From assembly GCF_003202435.1 (NCBI RefSeq), contig NZ_QJHK01000012.1, positions 62,001-126,000 on the forward strand: a stretch of DNA of 64,000 nucleotides. Direction: 5' to 3'. The stretch is from Flavobacterium cheongpyeongense (GTDB lineage Bacteria > Bacteroidota > Bacteroidia > Flavobacteriales > Flavobacteriaceae). The translations under genes were made by a program, and so were the position numbers. The notes under the pieces are model-generated. The model was not told where the DNA came from. It did not search any database and saw nothing but the letters and a program-made list of their open reading frames with translations. How positions within the stretch are numbered: the first letter of the stretch is position 1; each line of letters begins with the position of its first letter. Positions 1-8,661 of the stretch are shown in pieces.

Positions 1-3000
1 AGCAATGATGTTGGTTCGGATAAATTATACAAAATAGACAATTCCAACACTAAAAAGGCCGCTCCGTTTGATGGCTTAAACACCTCCGGAAGTATTACCC
101 GTGGTGTCACCATTGGAAATAATCAGAATACGGTTTTAAACTCCAATTTAGATCTTCAGATTACAGGAAAAATTTCAGACAAAGTAAGCCTAAGAGCCTC
201 GCTTCAGGACAATAATATTCCTTTACAGGAAGGCGGTTACTCACAAAAACTGGATCAGTTCGACAATATTTTTATGGAATTATTCAGTGATGACTGGAAT
301 ATCAGAGCCGGAGATGTATTTTTAGAAAACCGAAAAACTCAATTTTTAAGTTTTAACAAAAAAGTTCAGGGACTTTCGGCCAGTTTTGATTTTGGCGGAG
401 AGGACAATAAAACCAATGTTTTTGCATCAGTGGCTTTCGCCAAAGGGCAATATGCCAAAAGTACTTTTACAGGACAAGAAGGAAATCAGGGACCTTATAA
501 ACTAAAAGGACAAAATGGCGAATTGTATGTTTTGGTTATTTCAGGATCTGAACGTGTATATGTGAATGGTATTTTGCTGAAAAGAGGCGAAAACAATGAT
601 TACGTAATTGACTATAACGCAGGCGAAATTGTTTTTACATCGCTTTTCACCATTACTTCTGAAATGCGAATTAACATTGAATACCAATATTCAGATAGAA
701 ATTATAACCGGATGGTAACGTATGCAGGAGCTTCTCATGACAATAAAAAATGGAGTTTTGCCGGTTATTTATATTCTGAAAATGATTTAAAAAACCAGCC
801 TTTGCAACAAAATCTTTCTCAAGAGCAGGTTCAGATTTTAAATGGAGCCGGAGATAACAGCACTTTGATGAAAGCACCATCAGCTTATGAAGACACTTAT
901 TCCGAGAAGAAAATTTTGTACAAAAAAACAATTGAGAACGCTGTTGAAATTTACCAATACTCGAATAATCCCGACGATGTTTTGTACAGTGTAAAGTTTA
1001 GTCTTGTGGGAACCAATTCCGGAAATTATGTGATACAAAACACCAATTCTGTTGAGCGGATCTATGAATATATTGCACCGGTAAACGGAATTCTTCAGGG
1101 AAATTACGAGCCCATTGTACAATTAGTAGCTCCGATGAAACTTCAGGCAGCGACTTTTTTAGGAAAATACAATCCTGATGAAAAAACACTGGTTGATTTT
1201 GAAATTGGCATCAGCAACAATGACCAGAATTTATTCTCGGACATTGATGACGGAAACAATAAAGGGATTGCCTTGAAATTAAATACTAAAAAACGTCTTT
1301 TTACTAAAGAATGGACCTTGGATGCTTTCGCTAATTACCAATTTATAGATGAAAATTTTAAATCGGTAGAACGCTTGTACAATATTGAATTTAACCGTGA
1401 CTGGAATTTAAACACGACACTTTCAGGTAATCAGAGTCTGTTGGTGACAGGTTTAAATTTTGACTTATTTTCGAAGAAAAAAACTTCGAATATCGGTTTG
1501 TTTACCTATCAGTTCGAAAAATTAGATTTTACCGAAAGTTATACAGGAAGCAGACACACGACAACTGCTTTCTTCAAATTAAAAAACTGGACGATCGAAA
1601 ATCAGGGTAGTTTTTTAAATTCTGATGCAACAACTTTGACTTCAAAATTCATTAGAAACCTGAGCAAAACCAAATATCATTTTGGCAAAAACTGGGTTGG
1701 AGGCAATTTTCAAATTGAAGACAATCAGGAAAAAGATAAAGTTACCCATCAATTTTCTCTAGTTAGTCAGCGATTTTCAGAATATGGTGTTTTTGCAGGA
1801 CGAGGTGACAGCACTAAGGTTTTTGTAGAACTGGGCTATTTGCGAAGAAAAAATGACAGTTTACAAAACGGATTATTAGAGCATGTAAGCAATTCGCAAA
1901 CCTATTTTTTGAAATCTAAGCTGATTCAGAATAAAAAAACAGATTTGGCCGTTTACGCCAGTTACCGAAATTTAGATTTTACAGACGCTTCCAGACGAAG
2001 GGAACCTTCACTGAATTCAAGGATTTTGTACAACGATCGTTTTTTTAATCAGTTTTTTCAAATCGGAACCGTTTATGAAACAAGTTCCGGGACCATAGCA
2101 CAACAAGAATACAATTATGTAGAAGTTGCCGCAGGTCAGGGTATATATGCATGGAACGATTACAACAATAATGACATTAAGGAACTGGATGAATTTGAAA
2201 TTGCGCCTTTTCCGGATCAGGCAAAATTCGTTAGAATATTTTTACCCAATCGGGTCTATATCAAAACCAATCAGAATAAATTTTCACAGTCCCTTACGAT
2301 AAATCCTTTGCAATGGCAGAATAAAAAAGGCTTCAAAAAAATAGTTTCCTATTTTTACAACCAAACATCGTTTATTCTGGACAAAAAAGCGAAAAGTGAC
2401 GGAGATAATTTTGAATTGAACCCTTTTAGCACTTCCGGAGAAAATATATTAGGATTAAATTCGAGTTTTAGAAACAGTTTGTTTTATAACCGAGGCAAGC
2501 AGAAACATTCTGTCACATATTCTTTTCTCATTAATGACGGAAAGAACCTGCTTACTATTGGTTCACAATCTGTAAAAAACAATTCGCATCAATTGCAATA
2601 CACACATTTATACCAAAAAAGCTGGTTGTTAAATTTATTCTCCAAAACGATCAAGACCTCCTTAACCTCTGAAGATTTTACAGCTAAAAATTATGACTTA
2701 ACAGGTTATCAGATTGCTCCGAAAATAGGATATTTGTTTTCGAAAAACACAAGTCTGGATATCTTTTACGAAGTACAAAAGAAGGAAAACCAAATTGGAA
2801 ATTTGGAAACTTTAACCCAAAACCGCCTGGGAACTTCGTTTTCGTATGCCGGAGATAAAAAAGTGACGGTAAATGGAGAATTCTCGTTTTATGAAAACAA
2901 ATTTATGGGAGATGAATTTTCATCTGTAGGTTTTCAAATGCTGGAAGGGCTTCAGGCAGGACAGAATTTAGTCTGGAAATTACTGTTACAGAAAAACATA

Positions 3001-3099
3001 ACCCAGTTTCTCGATGTTAACCTGAATTATCAGGGACGAAAAAGCGAAACCGGAGTTACTGTTCATACAGGAAATATTCAGTTAAGAGCTTATTTTTAA
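1..3099 (+). CDS. Large outer-membrane beta-barrel protein, 5' end outside window
   Basis: The reading frame is open from the first base of the window, so the gene starts upstream and at least 1,032 residues are visible. The ATG at 274 is internal. The sequence alternates hydrophobic and polar/aromatic residues throughout, with many short YxxxF-type strands, and ends in an aromatic strand (LRAYF), as expected of an outer-membrane barrel. Around residues 85-150 after the ATG at 274 a conserved-looking block (SGSERVYVNG, DYVIDYNAGEI) resembles a segment common in uncharacterised large Bacteroidota surface proteins. No plug or SusC-type signature is seen in the visible part. Function unknown; the outer-membrane location is inferred from composition. 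Confidence 0.75.
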   Translation, partial: SNDVGSDKLYKIDNSNTKKAAPFDGLNTSGSITRGVTIGNNQNTVLNSNLDLQITGKISDKVSLRASLQDNNIPLQEGGYSQKLDQFDNIFMELFSDDWNIRAGDVFLENRKTQFLSFNKKVQGLSASFDFGGEDNKTNVFASVAFAKGQYAKSTFTGQEGNQGPYKLKGQNGELYVLVISGSERVYVNGILLKRGENNDYVIDYNAGEIVFTSLFTITSEMRINIEYQYSDRNYNRMVTYAGASHDNKKWSFAGYLYSENDLKNQPLQQNLSQEQVQILNGAGDNSTLMKAPSAYEDTYSEKKILYKKTIENAVEIYQYSNNPDDVLYSVKFSLVGTNSGNYVIQNTNSVERIYEYIAPVNGILQGNYEPIVQLVAPMKLQAATFLGKYNPDEKTLVDFEIGISNNDQNLFSDIDDGNNKGIALKLNTKKRLFTKEWTLDAFANYQFIDENFKSVERLYNIEFNRDWNLNTTLSGNQSLLVTGLNFDLFSKKKTSNIGLFTYQFEKLDFTESYTGSRHTTTAFFKLKNWTIENQGSFLNSDATTLTSKFIRNLSKTKYHFGKNWVGGNFQIEDNQEKDKVTHQFSLVSQRFSEYGVFAGRGDSTKVFVELGYLRRKNDSLQNGLLEHVSNSQTYFLKSKLIQNKKTDLAVYASYRNLDFTDASRRREPSLNSRILYNDRFFNQFFQIGTVYETSSGTIAQQEYNYVEVAAGQGIYAWNDYNNNDIKELDEFEIAPFPDQAKFVRIFLPNRVYIKTNQNKFSQSLTINPLQWQNKKGFKKIVSYFYNQTSFILDKKAKSDGDNFELNPFSTSGENILGLNSSFRNSLFYNRGKQKHSVTYSFLINDGKNLLTIGSQSVKNNSHQLQYTHLYQKSWLLNLFSKTIKTSLTSEDFTAKNYDLTGYQIAPKIGYLFSKNTSLDIFYEVQKKENQIGNLETLTQNRLGTSFSYAGDKKVTVNGEFSFYENKFMGDEFSSVGFQMLEGLQAGQNLVWKLLLQKNITQFLDVNLNYQGRKSETGVTVHTGNIQLRAYF

Positions 3100-3161
3100 C
3101 ACATTCTAAAATCGTAACCCTAAATTGATTATTTTTAATTAAAATTTTAACCTTTGAAACT

Positions 3162-3629
3162 ATGAAAAAATTATTATTGCTTTGCCTTATGATTGTTTTA
3201 TCTGGTAATTTTTACGCACAGGAAACAACAAAAACCAAGAAAGCCAAAAGCGAGACGGCTGCTAAAAAGAAAAAAGCTAAAGCAGATAAAGCTGCAACTG
3301 ATGTAAAAAAAGAAGCAAAGAAAGCTACTGATGCATCGAAAAAAGCTAAGACTGATGCTGAAAAAGCTAAAGAAGCAAAAACAGAAAGTACAAAAGCTGA
3401 CATAAAAAAAACAGAAGCCAAAACGGATGCAAAAGCCAAAGCCGTTAAAAAAGACGCAACCTCAACTAAAAAAACCAGTACAAAAAAAATAAAAGAAACA
3501 AACGAAAAAGCACCAAAAGTTGCCGATAAAGTAACAGGGGAGTATAATGGCAAAAAAGTCTATACCGGACCAAAAGGCGGAAAATACTACATCAATAAAA
3601 ACGGAAACAAAACCTATATTCAGGATTAA
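3162..3629 (+). CDS. Lys/Ala-rich secreted protein with C-terminal PBCV-type basic adaptor-like motif
   Basis: 155 residues. Residues 1-19 form a signal peptide ending FYAQ. Residues 20-125 are almost only Lys, Ala, Thr, Asp and Glu (histone-H1-like low complexity, probably coiled or disordered). The last 30 residues hold YNGKKVYTGPKGGKYY followed by INKNGNKTYI, which matches the short PBCV-specific basic adaptor domain (pattern VYxGPxGGxYYxxxxGxKxY). This motif occurs at the end of many small Bacteroidota secreted proteins; its function is unclear. The gene starts 62 bp after the preceding stop and is followed by a strong hairpin terminator, so it may be cotranscribed with its upstream neighbour. 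The open frame on the opposite strand here is a composition artefact. Confidence 0.8.
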   Translation: MKKLLLLCLMIVLSGNFYAQETTKTKKAKSETAAKKKKAKADKAATDVKKEAKKATDASKKAKTDAEKAKEAKTESTKADIKKTEAKTDAKAKAVKKDATSTKKTSTKKIKETNEKAPKVADKVTGEYNGKKVYTGPKGGKYYINKNGNKTYIQD

Positions 3630-3649
3630 AACTTTCTGTCTTACCAAAA

Positions 3650-3684
3650 AGTCCGGGTTTCTATTGAGAGACCCGGGCTTTTTA
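3650..3684 (+). terminator. Intrinsic terminator after the Lys-rich gene
   Basis: A 12-bp stem (3650-3661 with 3668-3679, core CCGGG/CCCGG, two G-T pairs) closes a 6-nt loop and is followed by a short T run. Confidence 0.9.
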
Positions 3685-3947
3685 GTTTACATTTAAGAAA
3701 TGATACCAATTATAATTATTTAACAGTTCGGAAATTTTCTGGTTTTAATACCCTTATAATATGAAAACAGGCTAATTTTATTCGGCAATATGAAACCTAT
3801 AAGCGGTATTATCACGGCAAAAGTTAAAGGTATAAAATTTAATTTTACTGAATTTTGAATTTTATCACCAGAGTTAATAATTTAGTAATGTATGCGAAAT
3901 AACAAAAAAAGAGGTTTTTTTTATCTTCGTTTGAAAAATCGCCGAAT
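3685..3947. other. Spacer before the glycosyltransferase gene
   Basis: No coding frame or repeat is evident. TATCTTCG at about 3922-3929, 19 bp before the next ATG, is one base away from the TAnnTTTG -7 consensus and is the likely promoter of the glycosyltransferase gene. Confidence 0.5.
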
Positions 3948-5018
3948 ATGAGCATCGAATATACTGCCAATAAAACTATTTTAATAACTCCTTTAAACTG
4001 GGGATTGGGTCATGCAACACGATGTATACCAATTATTAAGGCATTACAGGATAACAATTATATACCCATAATTGCTTCAGACGGAATCGCATTGGCGCTA
4101 TTACAAAAAGAATTCCCATACATTCAAACTTTAGAACTGCCTTCTTATCATATTGAATATGCTAAAAATGGCAAAAATTTTAAGTGGAAACTGATTAAAA
4201 GTCTCCCTAAAATGATTACCGCAATCTTAGATGAAAAAAAAATAGTGAATTCCTGGATTAAAAAATATGATATTGACGGTATTATTTCAGATAACCGACT
4301 AGGAGTTTTCAGTAAAAAGGTACCTTCTGTGTTTATCACGCATCAACTGAATGTAATGACTGGAAATACCACAAAATTTACCAGTAAATGCCACCAGTAT
4401 TTTATAAAAAAATATAATGAATGCTGGATTCCGGATACAGATGGAACCCCAAATTTAACAGGTGAACTGGGACACCTGAAGAACAATGCATTAAATCTGA
4501 AATACATTGGTCCTTTGAGCAGAATTCGCCAAAAAGAAGCTTCAAAACAATATGATTTAATGATTATCTTGTCTGGTCCGGAACCGCAACGTACTATGCT
4601 GGAAGAGAAATTACAAAAAGAAGTTGTACGCTATAGAGGTGAAGTTGTTTTTGTGAAAGGCGTTGTCGAAAAAACACAAACCAAACAGCAGATCAAAAAC
4701 GTGACATATTACAATTTCATGAATACCAAACAGCTGGAACAAACTTTTAACGAAAGTGATTTGATTTTATGCCGATCGGGTTATACTACTGTCATGGATT
4801 TGGCGAAATTAGGAAAAAAAGCATTTTTTATACCTACTCCAGGTCAATATGAGCAGGAATATTTAGCGGTAAAACTTCAAAATGAACAATTAGTACCTTA
4901 TGCAACGCAAAACGACTTTACGATTGAAGATCTTTCAAAAGTAAAATCGTTTAAAGGTTTGTCGCAATTTAATAACAATATCGACTGGGATTCGCTATTT
5001 TCTGTTTTTGAAAAATAA
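3948..5018 (+). CDS. MurG-like (GT-B) glycosyltransferase
   Basis: 356 residues. The N-terminal half opens with ILITPLNWGLGHATRC, the glycine/His loop typical of GT-B enzymes acting like MurG or UDP-glucuronosyltransferases (strip the upstream sugar and find the acceptor site). The C-terminal half has LSGPEPQR (start of the nucleotide-sugar domain) and CRSGYTTVMDLAKLGKKAFF followed by IPTPGQYEQEYLA, which fit the donor-binding motif of family 28-type enzymes. There is no signal peptide, so it is probably cytoplasmic or membrane-associated. The donor and acceptor cannot be read from sequence. It is transcribed alone and convergently with the porin gene, 1 bp apart. Confidence 0.8.
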   Translation: MSIEYTANKTILITPLNWGLGHATRCIPIIKALQDNNYIPIIASDGIALALLQKEFPYIQTLELPSYHIEYAKNGKNFKWKLIKSLPKMITAILDEKKIVNSWIKKYDIDGIISDNRLGVFSKKVPSVFITHQLNVMTGNTTKFTSKCHQYFIKKYNECWIPDTDGTPNLTGELGHLKNNALNLKYIGPLSRIRQKEASKQYDLMIILSGPEPQRTMLEEKLQKEVVRYRGEVVFVKGVVEKTQTKQQIKNVTYYNFMNTKQLEQTFNESDLILCRSGYTTVMDLAKLGKKAFFIPTPGQYEQEYLAVKLQNEQLVPYATQNDFTIEDLSKVKSFKGLSQFNNNIDWDSLFSVFEK

Positions 5019-5019
5019 A

Positions 5020-6318
5020 TTAGAAATTAAACTGTGCCTGTAATCGTAGTAAATTACCCTGCTGTCTGTTAATTGGAAGTGCGCTGTCTTCAAATGTTCT
5101 GTCGGCAATAACATACTCTGCCGTTAGTTCGAACGCTTTTATTGGCTGCCATTCAACACCAATTTGATAATCTCTTACTACGTAACTTCTGGCATCTTTT
5201 TCATATTTTTTTCCTCCGTCATAATATTGAAATTTGGCAAAAGGATAAATATACTGTTTTTTTATGTCCCACTTATAATTTAATAAAACATAACCTCCAT
5301 TGAGATCGGTTACCTCAATAGTGTTGGTGGCTGGATTATAGCGGGGACCTGTTCCAATGTTATACTCCGTTTGGATCCCAAAAGGTTTTGGATACAAAAC
5401 AAAAGTGGCTCCTATCCTTTCGTCTTTTATATATTTAGGATCGTCATTCACCACAACTCCAGAAGAAACTTCGCCGGTAAAAGCCCATTTTCCTTTGTAA
5501 GCCTGAATTCCCGGTTCGATAATCTGGTTTCCAATAACAAATGGGTAGGTAACTCTTGCAACCACATTTAAATCTCTGTTGCCATCAATTTTGTTTGCAA
5601 TTTGTCCATTGTATGCCCCTAAAGCAAAAACCCCAAAATCGCCAGAGCCTTTGTAGCCATTTTTTACTAACATTTCAAAACGTTTTCTAATTTCTGCCGG
5701 TGCCCAGTAAAAAAACATCCCTAAATCACGTTCGTTTGCTATTGAACTGTTTATTCCATCGGCACGGTCTAAAGTCAGACGCTGGGAACTGGACTGCATG
5801 TTTTCGAATCCGTAAGGAATTTTACTCTGTCCGATACGTATACGATATTCTCTTTTTTTATCAAACGAAAGGTCAAAATATAAGTCACGAATCTGAACAA
5901 AATTTTGAATTCCGCTACTTGGTGAACTGGCAAAATCCGGTTGAAAATAGAAAAAAACATTTGGATGTACCTGACCTGAAAATACTAAACGTGCACGACG
6001 GATAAAAAGTCCGTTGTTTGATTTTGCATCCGGAGCAGTAGAAGTTGTCCCCCAGGATTTATCACACTGGTCGCACGAAACTTTATCGTTGGTAGAAAAT
6101 AAGCCATTGTATCTTACTTGTGCATATCCTCTTAAAGATATTTTGTCATACCAGTGTTCTTCAATACCGCCACCAGATTTAGTTTCAGGGAGTTTTGCCC
6201 TATTAATAGAATCTAAAATACGCATGACTTCCTTTTTAACATCCTGCTTATTTAATTCCTGCGCATTTGCTCCGCAGCCAAACAGTACTAAAACTGCCAT
6301 TATTGTTCTTTTTATCAT
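5020..6318 (-). CDS. Phosphate-selective porin O/P family outer-membrane channel
   Basis: 432 residues. A signal peptide ends at about residue 19 (GCGANAQ). The body fits the porin O/P family: SLRGYAQVRYN near the N terminus, FIRRARLVFSGQVHPNVFFY, RIGQSKIPYGFENMQSS and a final aromatic strand LLRLQAQFNF. OprO/OprP of Pseudomonas are trimeric channels for phosphate or pyrophosphate induced in phosphate starvation. The next genes on the same strand are a PhoR-like kinase and a PhoB-like regulator, and the promoter carries 11-bp-phased TAACA repeats, so induction by phosphate limitation is a reasonable inference. A CxxC (SCDQCDK) lies near residue 80. Anion specificity cannot be judged from sequence. 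Confidence 0.85.
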   Translation of the reverse strand: MIKRTIMAVLVLFGCGANAQELNKQDVKKEVMRILDSINRAKLPETKSGGGIEEHWYDKISLRGYAQVRYNGLFSTNDKVSCDQCDKSWGTTSTAPDAKSNNGLFIRRARLVFSGQVHPNVFFYFQPDFASSPSSGIQNFVQIRDLYFDLSFDKKREYRIRIGQSKIPYGFENMQSSSQRLTLDRADGINSSIANERDLGMFFYWAPAEIRKRFEMLVKNGYKGSGDFGVFALGAYNGQIANKIDGNRDLNVVARVTYPFVIGNQIIEPGIQAYKGKWAFTGEVSSGVVVNDDPKYIKDERIGATFVLYPKPFGIQTEYNIGTGPRYNPATNTIEVTDLNGGYVLLNYKWDIKKQYIYPFAKFQYYDGGKKYEKDARSYVVRDYQIGVEWQPIKAFELTAEYVIADRTFEDSALPINRQQGNLLRLQAQFNF

Positions 6319-6346
6319 TTTTTCTTACGTCCTTAATTTCAGGATG

Positions 6347-6444
6347 CAAAGATGCGTCTACCTGTGTTAAGAAATCATTAACAAGATGTTATCATAATAA
6401 AAATTTAATGTTATGAGCAAAAGCCTTATGTTGATTTAATGTTA
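6347..6444 (-). promoter_or_regulatory. Porin promoter with 11-bp-phased TAACA repeats (putative Pho box)
   Basis: Read on the minus strand, TAACA-like pentamers sit at (plus coordinates) 6409-6413, 6387-6391, 6376-6380 (TAATG) and 6365-6369, that is at spacings of 22, 11 and 11 bp. A further pair at 6440-6444 and 6429-6433 is also 11 bp apart. The likely -7 element is CATCTTTG (6347-6354), one base from TAnnTTTG. Direct repeats with an 11-bp period are the hallmark of PhoB-type Pho boxes; the same pattern occurs before the receptor and lipoprotein genes. Confidence 0.55.
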
Positions 6445-6485
6445 AAATCGTTGTTTTACAGCTTTTGAGAAAACAGAGCTTACAA

Positions 6486-7565
6486 TTATTTAACCTCAGC
6501 TTTTGTTATTTTATTCGCTTTTTCAAGCGTGAAAGAAAACTCAGAACCAATTCCGAACTCGCTTTCTACATATACTTTTTCTTTATGAGCTTCAATAATG
6601 TGTTTTACAATTGCTAAACCTAAACCAGAACCGCCTTCAGAACGGGTTCCGCTTTTATCAACTCTGTAAAAACGTTCGAAAAGCCTTGGAATATTTTGTT
6701 TCTCTACCCCTTCTCCATTATCACTAATACGGATTAAAACTTTTTTCTTGGTTAGATTCACAACTCCCACTTCAGTCAAGCCTCCTTCTTTTCCGTATTT
6801 AATAGAGTTTACGATTAAATTTTCCAAAACCTGTTGTATTCTGTCCTGATCGCCTTTTACTATTAAGGATAATACGTTCTTGCTTTCGAATGCTAATTTG
6901 ATTTTCTTTTTATCAGCTTTCATTTCCAGTAAATCAAAAACATTCTGAATCAGATTAACAATATTAAATTCAGTAATATTCAAATCTAAGTCTCCTGATT
7001 CTAATTTGGTAATCATATCCAGATCTTCAACAATGTAGATCAGGCGTTCTACTCCTTTTTCTGCTCGCTTTAAATATTTCTTTCTAATTGTTTTATCATC
7101 CATTGCACCGTCCAGCAAAGTCGAAATATATCCCTGAACTGTAAATAAAGGAGTTTTAAGTTCGTGCGAGACGTTCCCCAAAAACTCTCTTCGGTATTGT
7201 TCCCTGATTTCGAGCATTTCGATTTCGAGTTTTTTGTCGGTTGCAAATTTTTTCACTTCCCGCGAAAGTGTTTCCATGTCAGTAGTTATTGGCTGATTGA
7301 TAAGTTTCGTAGATTCAAGCAACGAAACCTCATCGTAGATTTTCTTAACCCTTCTGTAAATAAAACGTTCAACACGATATTGCAACACTAAAAAAGAAAA
7401 AATATAAACTGAAATTATAAAAATTATTCCAAACCCAACCTGATATTTTAGTTGATTTTTATAAAACATATTCATCAGCAGCAAGACAAATCCAGTTGTA
7501 AAAAGACTGATGTACAACGCTGATTTGATAGCAAATTTGTAGGTTTTCTTGAAATTGATTTTCAT
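6486..7565 (-). CDS. phoR: PhoR-like sensor histidine kinase
   Basis: 359 residues. Two transmembrane helices (about 12-32 and 43-62) with a very short loop between them, so almost no periplasmic sensor. The dimerisation/phosphoacceptor helix carries NVSHELKTPLFTVQG with His134; the catalytic domain shows NLIVNSIKYG (N box), DNGEGVEKQNIPRLFERFYR (G1/F box) and GGSGLGLAIVKHII (G2). PhoR proteins of this layout respond to phosphate transport rather than to a periplasmic ligand. It is encoded downstream of the response regulator on the same strand, separated by a 179-bp gap containing a long nested hairpin. The phosphate role is inferred from the porin next door and the OmpR-class partner. Confidence 0.8.
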   Translation of the reverse strand: MKINFKKTYKFAIKSALYISLFTTGFVLLLMNMFYKNQLKYQVGFGIIFIISVYIFSFLVLQYRVERFIYRRVKKIYDEVSLLESTKLINQPITTDMETLSREVKKFATDKKLEIEMLEIREQYRREFLGNVSHELKTPLFTVQGYISTLLDGAMDDKTIRKKYLKRAEKGVERLIYIVEDLDMITKLESGDLDLNITEFNIVNLIQNVFDLLEMKADKKKIKLAFESKNVLSLIVKGDQDRIQQVLENLIVNSIKYGKEGGLTEVGVVNLTKKKVLIRISDNGEGVEKQNIPRLFERFYRVDKSGTRSEGGSGLGLAIVKHIIEAHKEKVYVESEFGIGSEFSFTLEKANKITKAEVK

Positions 7566-7611
7566 TGCTATTTTAAAATAATAAGATTCAAGGTGTCATT
7601 TTTTTCATATT

Positions 7612-7721
7612 AAGTGATATAAGTTCATTGAAAAAAGTCAATCTTTGTCAAAGTTTAGATTTTGACAAAGATTGACTTTGATTGAGTACAAAATATAAAT
7701 TTAAACGAACTTATATCACTT
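7612..7721. repeat. Nested perfect inverted repeats between phoB and phoR
   Basis: Outer arms of 15 bp (7612-7626 and 7707-7721, core GATATAAGTTC) match perfectly. Inside lies a 19-bp perfect hairpin (7634-7652 with 7661-7679, core TCAATCTTTGTCAAA, loop 8 nt). Either part would fold strongly in RNA. The arms resemble those at 56801-56861 in this window, which suggests a dispersed miniature element rather than a gene-specific attenuator, though it may still lower phoR expression relative to phoB. Confidence 0.85.
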
Positions 7722-7744
7722 TTGGTTTAAATTTATTAGAATGT

Positions 7745-8428
7745 TTAAGCTTCAAACTTATAGCCAACTCCTTTTATGGTTTTAAAAAGGTCTTCGCCAA
7801 TTTTTTCGCGTAATTTTCGAATATGCACATCAATAGTTCTTCCGCCAACAACCACTTCATTTCCCCAAACCTTATCCAGAATTTCATCTCTTTTAAATAC
7901 TTTTCCGGGTTTTGAAGCAAGCAAATAAAACAATTCGAATTCTTTTCTGGGCAGTGAAATTTCAATATTATCCTTGATGATTTTATACTCTTCGCGGTTA
8001 ATTTCGATTCCGCCTACATTTAAGGTATCGGTAACTACTTCTTGTTCTTTTAGCCTTCTTAACAAAGCCTTCACTTTGCTTACTAGTACTTTTGGTTTAA
8101 TTGGTTTAGTAATATAATCATCAGCACCTGCATCAAAACCAGCTACTTGAGAATAGTCTTCGCTTCTTGCCGTTAAAAATGTTATGATAACGTTATTTAG
8201 TTCCGGAATTTTTCTGATGTGTTCACACGCTTCCATTCCATCCATTTCAGCCATCATGACATCCATAATGATAAGTTCTGGCAATTCTTTTTGAGCTTTT
8301 GCGATTGCTTCTTTTCCATTTGAAGCTGTTACAATCTGGTAGCCTTCCTGGGCAAGGTTATAGCCAACAATTTCAAGGATATCCGGTTCATCGTCGACTA
8401 ATAAAATCTTGGTTTGTGTTTTTTTCAT
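7745..8428 (-). CDS. phoB: PhoB-like response regulator (OmpR family)
   Basis: 227 residues from the ATG at 8428; the frame can be extended three codons to a TTG, but the ATG is the better start. The receiver domain has LLVDDEPD, phosphorylation site Asp56 in LIIMDVMM, FLTARSED and ITKPIKPK. The C-terminal winged helix has SLPRKEFELFYLLASKPGKV, RTIDVHIRKLREKIG and TIKGVGYKF. PhoB binds tandem 11-bp direct repeats as a dimer and activates phosphate-starvation genes. Its neighbours are a matching kinase, a phosphate-type porin and, divergently, a TonB receptor. Assignment to phosphate rather than another signal rests on that context. Confidence 0.82.
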   Translation of the reverse strand: MKKTQTKILLVDDEPDILEIVGYNLAQEGYQIVTASNGKEAIAKAQKELPELIIMDVMMAEMDGMEACEHIRKIPELNNVIITFLTARSEDYSQVAGFDAGADDYITKPIKPKVLVSKVKALLRRLKEQEVVTDTLNVGGIEINREEYKIIKDNIEISLPRKEFELFYLLASKPGKVFKRDEILDKVWGNEVVVGGRTIDVHIRKLREKIGEDLFKTIKGVGYKFEA

Positions 8429-8447
8429 AAATAGCAAAAATTGAATT

Positions 8448-8461
8448 TTTTACATCAAATT
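8448..8461. repeat. 14-bp motif shared by the receptor and lipoprotein upstream regions
   Basis: TTTTACATCAAATT occurs here and again, identically, at 11504-11517. This copy is just upstream of the phoB start in the divergent spacer, and its ACATCAAA half is echoed by TTTGATGT about 16 bp further on. It may be a second operator or part of a longer shared upstream region. Confidence 0.4.
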
Positions 8462-8555
8462 TTCTTTATTACATATTTGATGTTTTTGAATTGCGATGGT
8501 AAATATAATATAAAAACAACGGTTAAAAAGTCGTGTTAACGGTAATTTAATTTGG

Positions 8556-8632
8556 TAACAATTTGATAAACTGCAAGACACAAAAACATAACAAGTAGCT
8601 AACATGAACTTTACAGTGTATGTATTTCTTTG
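8556..8632 (+). promoter_or_regulatory. TonB-receptor promoter with 11-bp-phased TAACA repeats (putative Pho box)
   Basis: TAACA at 8556, TAAAC at 8567, TAACA at 8589 and TAACA at 8600 are all in the same 11-bp register. The last pair lies in ATAACAAGTAGCTAAC, nearly identical to ATAACAATTAGCTAAC before the lipoprotein gene. In both cases the last pentamer begins exactly 32 nt before the final G of the -7 element (here TTTCTTTG, 8625-8632). No -33 TTG element is seen, as expected for an activator-dependent promoter. Confidence 0.6.
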
Positions 8633-8661
8633 CACCCAAATAAATCAAACACAACACTGAA

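Noticed and set aside
3212..3553. 113-codon open frame antisense to the Lys/Ala-rich gene
   Set aside because: It is the reverse complement of a Lys/Ala-rich repeat and gives a Phe/Ala/Ser-rich low-complexity product with no start context.
3866..3900. TAATA/TAATG pair with 11-bp spacing before the glycosyltransferase gene
   Set aside because: Lacks the C of TAACA in both halves and the second pair; likely chance in A+T-rich DNA.
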